Assembly (NCBI GenBank): GCA_016282055.1
Contig: JAEEJT010000121.1
Coordinates: forward strand, 1-17,281
Direction: 5' to 3'
From: Bacilli bacterium
GTDB lineage: Bacteria; Bacillota_I; Bacilli_A; ML615J-28; CAG-698
Length of the DNA: 17,281 bases
Part shown: one piece after another, positions 7,468-15,043 of the stretch
Layout of the letters: each line of letters begins with the position of its first letter
Numbering within the stretch: the stretch's first letter is position 1
The notes under the pieces: generated by a model
What the model saw: only the letters and a program-made list of their open reading frames with translations
Databases searched by the model: none
Told to the model about the DNA's origin: nothing
Program-made: the position numbers and the translations under genes

Positions 7468-8416
7468 AATAAACATCCTTTACATTATCTAATGAAAAAT
7501 CTAATGGATTTGATGGAAGCGTAATTAGTTTGTAACCAATCATAGTTGAATCATAATAAACAACATCTGTTGCTTTTAATCCATAAGATAAAATCATATC
7601 GTTATAATAAATAGTAGCATTATTTATATGATCATGACCAATAAATAATCCTTTTATATTCATATTCTTGAATCTTTTAAAAGCATCAGTCTTTTTATAG
7701 CCAACACAACAATCTTCATTATTTTTTCCTGTTCCAGAAACATTTTCTTTTTCATATTCATTATTTGCATCAATAAATTCATAAAGTGGGATATGGAAGA
7801 AAACTAATCCAATCGCATTATCATTTTCATATTCATTAATATTTTCGATATGCTTTATTTGATCTTCGTGTATTATATCATAACAATATTTTATTCCACT
7901 ATTATAATAAGTATTAGAATCAACTATATATAATCTATAAAGATTGATTTCATCTTTTTTAATATTTATATAAAAGTTAGTTAAACCTGTAATATCATCA
8001 TCATCATAATCAATGAATAATTTATTTTTTGTTTGTTTAATAATGTCATTTATAAAATATGTATCATAATCTCCTTGTAAATCATGATTTCCATATGTAA
8101 ATGTCCATTTAATATTAAATTTATCAATAAAACCAAAGAATTTCTTTACCATTTCTTTATTACTATATGTAAAAGTATCTCCAGTTATTACAATTAAATC
8201 AATATCATTTTGGGAATTAATCATATTTTCTAAATGATTTATTTCATATTGATAATCTGATTCAACTCCTAAATGAATATCTGTTAATTGCATTATTTTA
8301 AAGTTTTCTTTGTAATCAATATCTATTTTGTAATCAGAAACATTATATTGTTTCTTACTACAACCAGTAAATACTAATAAGAATGTAATTAAAATTAATA
8401 TTGTATATTTTTTCAT
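7457..8416 (-). CDS. calcineurin-like metallophosphoesterase lipoprotein (Dcr2-like)
   Basis: This is a predicted two-metal phosphoesterase anchored outside the cell. Residues 1-18 are a lipoprotein signal ending in FTGC, so Cys19 is lipidated. The metallophosphoesterase signature runs in order: LTDIHLG (44-50, Asp46/His48), ITGD (77-80), YGNHD (108-112), FFHIPLYEF (206-214, His208) and GHDH (260-263). The IVDSNTYY segment followed by EDQI resembles the Dcr2/purple-acid-phosphatase-like branch. The substrate is unknown. The start at 8416 is preferred because AGGAGG lies four bases upstream. An ATG at 8434 would add six residues before the signal and overlaps the likely promoter. It is followed by an overlapping membrane-protein gene. 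Confidence 0.9.
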   Translation of the reverse strand: MKKYTILILITFLLVFTGCSKKQYNVSDYKIDIDYKENFKIMQLTDIHLGVESDYQYEINHLENMINSQNDIDLIVITGDTFTYSNKEMVKKFFGFIDKFNIKWTFTYGNHDLQGDYDTYFINDIIKQTKNKLFIDYDDDDITGLTNFYINIKKDEINLYRLYIVDSNTYYNSGIKYCYDIIHEDQIKHIENINEYENDNAIGLVFFHIPLYEFIDANNEYEKENVSGTGKNNEDCCVGYKKTDAFKRFKNMNIKGLFIGHDHINNATIYYNDMILSYGLKATDVVYYDSTMIGYKLITLPSNPLDFSLDNVKDVYYGY

Positions 8417-8432
8417 AATTCCTCCTAATATC

Positions 8433-8441
8433 ATTTTATCA
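8433..8441 (-). promoter_or_regulatory. possible extended -10 promoter for the phosphoesterase gene
   Basis: Read on the minus strand this is TGATAAAAT, an extended -10 (TGn plus TAAAAT). No good -35 lies 17 bases away. The predicted start would fall at the AGGAGG, giving an almost leaderless message, so the call is tentative. The terminator at 8501-8528 separates this gene from its upstream neighbour, so some promoter should be here. Confidence 0.35.
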
Positions 8442-8500
8442 CTAAATAAAAGATATTTACATATAAATATTAATTATTAAACATTTAAGTAAAATTGTTT

Positions 8501-8528
8501 AAAAAAAGTAGATACTTATTGTATCTAC
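8501..8528 (-). terminator. intrinsic terminator of the anchored-protein gene
   Basis: GTAGATAC (8508-8515) pairs with GTATCTAC (8521-8528) around a 5-base loop. On the minus strand it is followed by seven T (8507-8501). It lies just after the stop at 8540. Confidence 0.9.
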
Positions 8529-8539
8529 ATATTTTAAAA

Positions 8540-9055
8540 TTATTTGTGATATTTAAATGTTTGTTTTAAAGTACCATTAGTTCCATTAGCAAGTTGACCT
8601 CTTTGTTCTGAAACTAAAGTTTGTTCAGCGTCATTACTTGTGAATTCAACTTCTTGTAATAATGTTTGGAAATCATTTGTATCATTAAATGTCATTTTTA
8701 CTTTTACAGTACCACCATCTTTAGAAGTAGTGTAAGTTCCTTTAATTTCACCTTTTTGATCTGTTTCTTTTAATTTGTACTTTAATGTTAAAGTATTGTC
8801 ATCATGTAAAATAACTCTATAATATTTATAAGAAGATAAATAATCATCAGTTACCACTTTTGTTTGACCATCTTCATATTTTGTCCATGACCATTGATAG
8901 TTGGTACATTCATAATATGGTTCTGATTCTCTTTCGTTACATGATTTTAAAATTACTCCTAGAATAATAGCAAGGCAAGCTAGTGCAATTATAGAAATTA
9001 ATCCTATAACAACTAGATTCCTATTTGATACTTTTTTTGTTTTCTTTTTTCCCAT
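8540..9055 (-). CDS. single-pass membrane-anchored protein of unknown function
   Basis: The protein is 171 residues. It has a lysine-rich cytoplasmic N-terminus (1-13), one membrane segment (about 14-36) and an outside domain of about 130 residues. The outside domain is polar and rich in Thr, Asp and Lys. It has alternating patterns (NTLTLKYKLKE, KGTYTTSKDGGTVKVKMTF) that suggest a beta-sheet, lipocalin-like fold. That is a visual judgement only. LKSC after the membrane segment does not fit a lipobox. The ATG at 9055 is chosen because GAGGTG precedes it and because the longer frame from 9103 runs through the promoter. It forms its own unit, with a promoter at 9075-9103 and a terminator at 8501-8528. 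Confidence 0.8.
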   Translation of the reverse strand: MGKKKTKKVSNRNLVVIGLISIIALACLAIILGVILKSCNERESEPYYECTNYQWSWTKYEDGQTKVVTDDYLSSYKYYRVILHDDNTLTLKYKLKETDQKGEIKGTYTTSKDGGTVKVKMTFNDTNDFQTLLQEVEFTSNDAEQTLVSEQRGQLANGTNGTLKQTFKYHK

Positions 9056-9074
9056 AATACACCTCGTTATAGAT

Positions 9075-9103
9075 ATTATACTATTATAAAATAATAAAAT
9101 CAA
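9075..9103 (-). promoter_or_regulatory. promoter of the anchored-protein gene
   Basis: On the minus strand TTGATT (9103-9098), a 17-base spacer and TATAAT (9080-9075) place the start near 9068. That gives a leader of about 13 bases just containing GAGGTG. Confidence 0.8.
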
Positions 9104-9230
9104 TTAATATCAATGATTTTTAAAAAATAGATATGTAATTTTGGTTTAAATAGGTGTGTTTTTAAAATTTATATAATTATATGTATTTTATCAAGTATTG
9201 TACAAAGTCGATTTTTAGGTTTATTTGAAA

Positions 9231-9259
9231 TTGACAAATAGTAGTAAAAGTTATATAAT
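9231..9259 (+). promoter_or_regulatory. consensus promoter of ileS
   Basis: TTGACA (9231-9236), a 17-base spacer and TATAAT (9254-9259) match the sigma-A consensus exactly. The start near 9266 is about 15 bases before the T-box stem I. Confidence 0.92.
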
Positions 9260-9280
9260 ATTATCATAAGTTTATAAAGG

Positions 9281-9480
9281 CTATGATAAAAAGAGTAGTT
9301 ATTAACAAAATTTTTAGAGAGCTAATGGATGGTGTAAATTAGCAAGAGTAGTAATAACGAAAATCATTTTGGAGCTGCATAGGTGAAATTAGTAACTTAT
9401 GACGTTTTCTATACGTTATAATAGAGTTGTATGATTGTACAATAAAAATGGTGGTTGACGAATACTTCGTTCTATTTTTA
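9281..9480 (+). promoter_or_regulatory. T-box leader, isoleucine-specific
   Basis: This tRNA-sensing leader allows ileS transcription when uncharged tRNA-Ile is present. Stem I closes with CTATG (9281-9285)/CATAG (9378-9382). Above the specifier loop GTTATTA (9298-9304) pairs with TAATAAC (9352-9358). AGAGAG is at 9316-9321. The distal stem GCTAAT/ATTAGC (9321-9326/9338-9343) carries the GGATGGTGTAA-type terminal loop. After GAA (9359-9361), the specifier ATC (9363-9365) is an Ile codon, followed by the TTTGGAGC-like segment. Stem III pairs 9397-9404 with 9414-9421. The T-box bulge TGGT (9452-9455) would pair with an ACCA acceptor end, that is, discriminator A. Antiterminator helices are about 9443-9451 with 9472-9480, and ACGAA/TTCGT (9458-9462/9466-9470). 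These exclude the terminator. Confidence 0.95.
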
Positions 9481-9501
9481 GAACGAAGTTTTTATTTTTT
9501 T
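9464..9501 (+). terminator. T-box terminator
   Basis: ACTTCGTTCTA (9464-9474) pairs perfectly over 11 bp with TAGAACGAAGT (9479-9489) around TTTT. The long T-rich tail runs to 9501. Its 5' arm is shared with the antiterminator. Confidence 0.95.
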
Positions 9502-9528
9502 GTACAAATTTATTATTTGGAGGGTATT

Positions 9529-12500
9529 ATGTATAACAAAGTTTCCACTGATTTGAAATTTACAGAAAGAGAAAAAAACGTTGAAAAGTTCTGGAAAGAA
9601 AACAATGTTTTTAAAAAGAGTATAGAAGATCATAAAAATGATAAAACATATACTTTTTATGATGGTCCACCTACTGCAAATGGTAAACCACATATTGGAC
9701 ATGTATTAACACGTGTAATTAAAGATATGATCCCAAGATATCAAACTATGAAAGGTCATAAGATTTTACGTAAGGCTGGTTGGGATACTCACGGTTTACC
9801 TGTTGAAATAGAAGTTGAGAAGAAGCTTGGACTTGACGGAAAAGAACAAATAGAAAAATATGGTATTGCTCCATTTATTAAAGAATGTAAAGAGAGCGTA
9901 TGGAAATATAAAGGTATGTGGGAAGATTTCTCTAGTACTGTTGGATACTGGGCTGATATGGACGATCCTTATATTACATATGATAATAAGTACATTGAAT
10001 CTGTTTGGTGGAGTTTAAAGAATGTTTGGGATAGAGGATTATTATATAAAGGATTTAAAGTAGTCCCTTATTGTCCTCGTTGTGGAACACCACTTTCTAG
10101 TCATGAAGTAGCACAAGGATATAAAGATGTTAAAGAGAAGAGTGCTATTGCTAAGTTTAGAGTAAAAGGATCTTTAAATGAATACTATTTAGCATGGACA
10201 ACAACACCTTGGACATTACCAAGTAACGTTGGTTTATGCGTTAATAGTAATTATGATTATTGTAAAGTAAAAGTAGTTAAAGAAGATAAGGAAGAATTTT
10301 ATATCTTAGCAAAAGAATTATTAACTTGTCTTGATGAAGAATATGAAATTGTTAGTGAATTTAAAGGTTCTGAACTAGAGTATAAAGAATATGAACCATT
10401 ATATAACTTTAGAAAACTTGATAAAAAAGCATATTTTATCATGTGTGATGATTATGTAACATTATCAGATGGTACTGGTATTGTTCATATAGCTCCAGCT
10501 TTTGGTGAAGATGATGCTAGAGTTGGTAGAAAATATGATCTTCCTTTCTTACAACTTGTAACTAACAAAGGTGAAATGACAGATGATACTCCTTGGAAGG
10601 GTGTATTCTGTAAGGATTGTGATAAAGAAGTATTAAAAGATTTAAATGTTAGAGGCTTATTATATAAGGCATTAACATTTGAACATAGTTATCCATATTG
10701 TTGGAGATGTGATACTCCACTTATTTATTATGCTAGAGAATCTTGGTATATTAAGATGAGTGAAGTTAAAGAAGATTTAATTAAAAATAATAATACAGTT
10801 AATTGGATTCCAGAATCTATTGGTAAAGGTAGATTTGGTGATTGGCTTGTTAATGTTCAAGACTGGGCTGTAAGTCGTGATAGATATTGGGGAACTCCAC
10901 TTCCAATTTGGGAATGTAGTTGTGGTCATAGACATGCAATTGGATCTATTGAAGAACTTAAGAGTATGAGTGATGATTGTCCTGAAAATGTTGAATTGCA
11001 TCGTCCATTTATTGACAATGTACATATTAAATGTCCAAAATGTGGAAAACCAATGACTCGTGTTAAAGAAGTAATTGACTGTTGGTATGATTCTGGATCC
11101 ATGCCTTTTGCACAATGGCATTATCCATTTGAAAACAAAGAAATATTTGAAGATAACTTCCCTGCTGATTTTATTAGTGAAGCTGTTGACCAAACTCGTG
11201 GATGGTTCTATAGTTTACTTGCTATTTCAACATTAATGTTTAATAAAGCTCCTTATAAGAATGTTATCGTATTAGGTCACGTTCAAGATGAGAATGGTCA
11301 AAAGATGAGTAAGTCTAAAGGTAATGCTGTTGACCCATTTGATGCTTTAAATGAATATGGTGCTGATGCTATTAGATGGTATTTCTATTCAAATAGTGCT
11401 CCATGGTTACCTAATAGATTCCATGGTAAAGCAGTTATTGAAGGCCAAAGAAAAGTAATGGGTACTTTATGGAATACATATGCATTCTATGTATTATATG
11501 CAAACATTGATAACTTTAACCCACTTGATTATAAACTTGAATATAATAAATTATCTGTAATGGATAAATGGGTTATTTCTAAATTAAATACTTTAGTTAA
11601 AGAAGTTGATAATAATTTAGGTAACTATAAGATTACTGAAAGTACAAAAGTTATTGAAAAATTCATTGATGATTTATCTAACTGGTATGTACGTAGAAGT
11701 AGAGAACGTTTCTGGGCTAAAGGAATGGAACAAGATAAGATTAATGCATATATCACTTTATATACATGTCTTACAACATTATGTAAAGCAATCTGTCCAA
11801 TGCTTCCATTTATTACTGAAGATATCTACCAAAACTTAGTAAGAAGTGTTGATAAGAATGCTCCTATTTCAATTCATCTATGTAGCTATCCAGAATATAA
11901 TGAAAAGTATATTGATAAAGAACTTGAAAAGAACATGGATGAAGTTTTAGATATTGTAGTTCTTGGAAGAAATGCAAGAAGCTTAAGTAATATCAAAAAC
12001 CGTCAACCATTAAAACAAATGTTTGTTAAAGCTAATAAGTTAGATGATTTCTATAAAGAAATTATTGAAGAAGAATTAAATGTTAAAGATGTTATCTTTA
12101 CTGATGATATCAGTAACTATACTTCGTATAAGTTTAAACCTAACTTCAAGACTTTAGGAAAGAAATGTGGAAAACTATTAGGTCCTATTGGTAATCTATT
12201 AAAAGAAATTGATCCATTAAAAGCATATAAAGAATTAAAAGAAAATAATAAGTTAGTTTTAGATGTTAATGGAGAAAGTGTAGAACTTCTTGAAGAAGAC
12301 TTACTAATTGAAACAATTCAAACTGAAGGTTATGTTGTTTTTAGTGAATATGATTTATATGTAATTCTTGATACAAATCTAAATGATGATTTAATTGAAG
12401 AAGGTTACTTAAATGAATTTGTTTCTAAAGTACAAACAATGAGAAAAGATGCTGGATTTGAAGTTGTTGATCATATTGAATTAAGTATTTATAATAATGA

Positions 12501-12654
12501 TAAATTAGTAGAAATTGCTAATAAGTATTTAACAAATATTAAACAACAATTACTTGCTGATAAAGTATTATTTAATCAAAATAAAGATAGTTTCGAAAAA
12601 GAATGGAACTTAAATGGTTTAAATTGTACTATTGGAGTAAAGAAAATAAAATAG
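9529..12654 (+). CDS. ileS: isoleucyl-tRNA synthetase, probable type 2 (eukaryote/archaea-like)
   Basis: This cytosolic class I synthetase charges tRNA-Ile. It is 1041 residues. The Rossmann domain carries GPPTANGKPHIGH, with HIGH at 55-58, and GWDTHGLPVE. KMSKS is at 592-596. The editing insertion carries TTTPWTLPSN. Cysteine pairs include CPRC, CWRC and CPKC. The THGLPVE and PTANGKPHIGH wording and the C-terminal region fit the type 2 class, whose members generally tolerate mupirocin, rather than the common bacterial type 1. The class call rests on motif wording only. The ATG at 9529 follows GGAGG (9519-9523). The frame is open back to 9427, but that part overlaps the T-box and terminator, so it is leader. 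It is a single-gene unit with its own promoter, T-box and terminator. Confidence 0.96.
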   Translation: MYNKVSTDLKFTEREKNVEKFWKENNVFKKSIEDHKNDKTYTFYDGPPTANGKPHIGHVLTRVIKDMIPRYQTMKGHKILRKAGWDTHGLPVEIEVEKKLGLDGKEQIEKYGIAPFIKECKESVWKYKGMWEDFSSTVGYWADMDDPYITYDNKYIESVWWSLKNVWDRGLLYKGFKVVPYCPRCGTPLSSHEVAQGYKDVKEKSAIAKFRVKGSLNEYYLAWTTTPWTLPSNVGLCVNSNYDYCKVKVVKEDKEEFYILAKELLTCLDEEYEIVSEFKGSELEYKEYEPLYNFRKLDKKAYFIMCDDYVTLSDGTGIVHIAPAFGEDDARVGRKYDLPFLQLVTNKGEMTDDTPWKGVFCKDCDKEVLKDLNVRGLLYKALTFEHSYPYCWRCDTPLIYYARESWYIKMSEVKEDLIKNNNTVNWIPESIGKGRFGDWLVNVQDWAVSRDRYWGTPLPIWECSCGHRHAIGSIEELKSMSDDCPENVELHRPFIDNVHIKCPKCGKPMTRVKEVIDCWYDSGSMPFAQWHYPFENKEIFEDNFPADFISEAVDQTRGWFYSLLAISTLMFNKAPYKNVIVLGHVQDENGQKMSKSKGNAVDPFDALNEYGADAIRWYFYSNSAPWLPNRFHGKAVIEGQRKVMGTLWNTYAFYVLYANIDNFNPLDYKLEYNKLSVMDKWVISKLNTLVKEVDNNLGNYKITESTKVIEKFIDDLSNWYVRRSRERFWAKGMEQDKINAYITLYTCLTTLCKAICPMLPFITEDIYQNLVRSVDKNAPISIHLCSYPEYNEKYIDKELEKNMDEVLDIVVLGRNARSLSNIKNRQPLKQMFVKANKLDDFYKEIIEEELNVKDVIFTDDISNYTSYKFKPNFKTLGKKCGKLLGPIGNLLKEIDPLKAYKELKENNKLVLDVNGESVELLEEDLLIETIQTEGYVVFSEYDLYVILDTNLNDDLIEEGYLNEFVSKVQTMRKDAGFEVVDHIELSIYNNDKLVEIANKYLTNIKQQLLADKVLFNQNKDSFEKEWNLNGLNCTIGVKKIK

Positions 12655-12660
12655 ATTAAC

Positions 12661-12685
12661 GCAGTAGTTTTACTAGTGCTTTTTT
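12661..12685 (+). terminator. intrinsic terminator of ileS
   Basis: GCAGTAGT (12661-12668) pairs with ACTAGTGC (12672-12679) with one G-G mismatch, followed by six T (12680-12685). It lies six bases after the stop. Confidence 0.82.
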
Positions 12686-12761
12686 GTATAAATACATACA
12701 AACAAGAAATTTTGTTATATTAAATATAAGCTATATATAGGGTTTATAGGGTATACTCAGA

Positions 12762-12790
12762 TTGACAAAATGGCCTATTTTTTGTATAAT
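12762..12790 (+). promoter_or_regulatory. consensus promoter of the glycosyltransferase operon
   Basis: TTGACA (12762-12767), a 17-base spacer and TATAAT (12785-12790) match consensus exactly. The start near 12797 leaves a leader of about 160 bases. The 80 bases between the ileS terminator and this promoter show nothing I can name. Confidence 0.9.
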
Positions 12791-12958
12791 ATTTAAAATA
12801 TTTTTGTTAATATATGCTAATTCTACTAATAGTAGAGATGAAAATATTTATAGTTTAGTACTCTAATTTACCATTAGAGAAATATTAATATATATTAGAT
12901 AGGTATTTACAATCTATAATAGTATAATTAAAGTATGAAAAGATTTTGAGGTGATACT
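12791..12958 (+). other. long AT-rich 5' leader with two hairpins
   Basis: Hairpin A is TCTAC/GTAGA (12822-12826/12832-12836). Hairpin B is CTCTAAT/ATTAGAG (12861-12867/12873-12879), a perfect 7-bp stem. TAGAG of hairpin A (12833-12837) can also pair with CTCTA of hairpin B (12861-12865), so the two could be alternatives. No T run follows either, and no known riboswitch core is recognised. GAGGTG at 12948-12953 is the RBS of the next gene. Confidence 0.5.
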
Positions 12959-14254
12959 ATGAATTCAATATTAAATGCATTATTTATAATAACATTAATT
13001 ATTGTTCTATATAATTTAATAAAATATTTACCACGTGTTAATTGTTGGATAAAAGGAAAAGAAAAACAAGAACATTTAGTAAATGAAGTAAAGAATAAAC
13101 TTGCTTTATGTATTCCTGCAAGAAATGAATCTAAAGTAATCGTTGATTTATTTAAAAGTATTGAGAGACAAACATATGATAGAAGTTTATTCGATGTATT
13201 TGTTATTGTTAAAGAAGAAAATGATCCAACTATTGAATTAACAAAACAAATGGGTGGTATCTGTTATATTCATAAAGAACAAAATTGTAAAGGTGATGCT
13301 TTAGATTTATGTTTTAAAAATATATTAAAGGATTATAAAGATACTTATAAAGGATTTATTGTTGTTGATGCTGATTGTATTCTTTCTGATAATTTCATGG
13401 AAGAAATGAATAATAGTTTAAAGAGTGGCTGTGAAGTTTGCCAAGCTAAAAAATATGTTAAAAACTATTTAAGTGAAAACAAAAAGAATATTACAATGAC
13501 AGCTTGTTGTAATGGTTTAATTTGGCCATTAATGGATGATTGTGGTAACTTACATAAATCTAATATTGGTGTTACTAATATGGTTGTTGGTACTGGTGTT
13601 ATGTTAACTTATGATTTAGTTAAGAAAAATAATGGTTGGCCATATAATCAAACTGTTACTGAAGACGTTGAATTAATGAATGATTGTGCATTAAATGGAT
13701 ATAAAAACTATTATAATAGTTACTGTTCATTATATGTAGAAGAAGCACCTGGAATTATTATGACTAATAAACGTCGTAGTAGATGGATTAAAGGTGTTGT
13801 TGATAGTTATAGATTATATAAAGAAAGACTTAAGAAATTAGAAAAAGATGAAGATGTTAAAAATAGATATTATGCAACTTGTATTGTTAATGCTTTTTGG
13901 TACGTTGGATCTTTAACTGTATTTGGACTTATTAATTTAGTTTTATTTACAATTCTTACATTCTCTAATGACAAGAATAGCTTTAAGGCTTTATTGTTTT
14001 TTATTGGTGCATTTAGTATAATATATTTATCTTTCTTTATAATGACAATCTTTTTAATAAGAGCAGATAATAAAAATATAAAACTTCCTTTTATGAAAAA
14101 AGTATTGTTATTATTTATTCATCCATTCTTCTATATGGAATATATCTATTTAACAGCGAAAGCTTTACTTACTCCACTTGAGAAGAAATGGGATGTAATT
14201 GAAAGAATAGATTTTGAAAATACAGGTAACGAAAATGGAGAAGTTCATATCTAG
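12959..14254 (+). CDS. membrane-bound family 2 glycosyltransferase
   Basis: This inverting, GT-A-fold transferase moves a sugar from a nucleotide donor to a lipid or glycan acceptor at the inner membrane face. It is 431 residues. One N-terminal membrane segment (about 5-23) is followed by the catalytic domain. That domain starts with LALCIPARNE (48-57) and has the metal-binding DAD (137-139), the catalytic-base region TED (234-236) and RRSRW (272-276), the (Q/R)xxRW motif of processive-type GT2 enzymes. Two or three membrane segments follow (about 308-335, 344-367, 382-403). The architecture resembles hyaluronan/cellulose synthase-type and glycolipid GT2 enzymes, but sugar and acceptor cannot be read. 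The ATG at 12959 has GAGGTG six bases upstream. It overlaps the next gene by 20 bases. Acyltransferase neighbours suggest a glycolipid product. Confidence 0.92.
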   Translation: MNSILNALFIITLIIVLYNLIKYLPRVNCWIKGKEKQEHLVNEVKNKLALCIPARNESKVIVDLFKSIERQTYDRSLFDVFVIVKEENDPTIELTKQMGGICYIHKEQNCKGDALDLCFKNILKDYKDTYKGFIVVDADCILSDNFMEEMNNSLKSGCEVCQAKKYVKNYLSENKKNITMTACCNGLIWPLMDDCGNLHKSNIGVTNMVVGTGVMLTYDLVKKNNGWPYNQTVTEDVELMNDCALNGYKNYYNSYCSLYVEEAPGIIMTNKRRSRWIKGVVDSYRLYKERLKKLEKDEDVKNRYYATCIVNAFWYVGSLTVFGLINLVLFTILTFSNDKNSFKALLFFIGAFSIIYLSFFIMTIFLIRADNKNIKLPFMKKVLLLFIHPFFYMEYIYLTAKALLTPLEKKWDVIERIDFENTGNENGEVHI

Positions 14255-15041
14255 ACAAGAAGCTCTAAAAAGAATTAAAGAGTTAGAGAAAAAAAGAGAG
14301 TTTGATCAACATGTTGATCCATACGATCCAGATGGTTTTTATAAGGTTGATGAAAAGTTTCCTTATATTAAAAAAGGATTTAAGAAAATATTTTATGGAA
14401 TTTTAAACCTATTTATTGTTAAACCTTTTACAAAAAAAATTAATAAGGATTATAATACAACATTCATTGGTAGAGAAAACTTAGAAGGTATATCAAATGG
14501 AGTTGTTATATGTAATCATGTTAATATATTTGATTGTTTGGTTTGTAAACAAGGTTTTAAAGGTAAAAATTTAAATATTGTTAGCGCTGAGTTTAATAAT
14601 AGAAAAGATAGATTAGGTACATATATGCGTGCAGGTGGAATCATGCCTTTAAGTGATAATCATGGTGCAATGCGTAACTTTAATAAAGCATTTGAAATAA
14701 GAATGAAAAAACGAAATAGTTTTATTCTAATTTATCCTGAACAAGCTATGTGGTGGAACTATAAAAAAGTTAGACCATTTAAAAATGGAGCATTTCATTA
14801 TGCTAGTAAGTATAATGTTCCAATTATTCCTACATTTATTACATTTAAAGAACGTAATGAAAAAGATAGTGAAGGCATCAACTTAAGAGATTTTTACTAT
14901 AATATCTTAAAACCAATTTATCCTAAAAAAGAATTATCTAACAAAGAAAACATTGAATATTTAAAAAATGAAAGTTTTAATGCTATAAAAGATTGTTATG
15001 AATCTTTTTATGGTAAGAAACTTAATTATGATGAGGATTAG
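14235..15041 (+). CDS. PlsC-like lysophospholipid/glycolipid acyltransferase
   Basis: This acyltransferase of the 1-acyl-glycerol-3-phosphate acyltransferase superfamily probably acts at the inner membrane surface. It is 268 residues. The catalytic HX4D motif is HVNIFD (His95-Asp100), preceded by VVICN. The region matching motif II has RLGTYMRAGGIMPL. YPEQAMWWNYKKVRPFKNGA (167-186) takes the place of the EGTRS motif. VPIIPTF (195-201) is the motif IV proline segment. The PEQAMW wording marks a Firmicutes subfamily that I know only as predicted acyltransferases. The ATG at 14235 (AGG at 14224-14226) is preferred to a TTG at 14214. It overlaps the glycosyltransferase end by 20 bases and precedes the CrtO-like gene by two bases. 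It could make bulk phosphatidic acid, but the operon suggests a dedicated lipid. Confidence 0.88.
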   Translation: MEKFISRQEALKRIKELEKKREFDQHVDPYDPDGFYKVDEKFPYIKKGFKKIFYGILNLFIVKPFTKKINKDYNTTFIGRENLEGISNGVVICNHVNIFDCLVCKQGFKGKNLNIVSAEFNNRKDRLGTYMRAGGIMPLSDNHGAMRNFNKAFEIRMKKRNSFILIYPEQAMWWNYKKVRPFKNGAFHYASKYNVPIIPTFITFKERNEKDSEGINLRDFYYNILKPIYPKKELSNKENIEYLKNESFNAIKDCYESFYGKKLNYDED

Positions 15042-15043
15042 AT

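Larger units (their letters stand above)
9198..9507. repeat. three exact copies of the palindrome TTGTACAA around the ileS leader
   Basis: Copies lie at 9198-9205, 9435-9442 and 9500-9507. The first is 25 bases before the ileS -35. The other two flank the antiterminator/terminator segment. They could be DNA operator sites, or in readthrough RNA the second and third could pair, enclosing the terminator. I saw no other copy in the window. Confidence 0.6.

Noticed and set aside
9056..9103. N-terminal extension of the anchored protein by 16 codons
   Set aside because: The -35 and -10 elements lie within this segment and GAGGTG precedes the later ATG.
9427..9528. N-terminal extension of ileS by 34 codons
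   Set aside because: This stretch contains the T-box bulge, the terminator and the T run. The GGAGG is just before the ATG at 9529, and the protein start there matches the family.
10777..11193. Minus-strand open frame of 138 codons inside ileS
   Set aside because: It is a long shadow of a conserved synthetase region with no promoter or RBS, and its composition follows from the opposite strand.
12906..12928. Second promoter for the glycosyltransferase operon (TTTACA and TATAAT)
   Set aside because: The two boxes are only 11 bases apart and no suitable -35 exists for the TATAAT at 12923.
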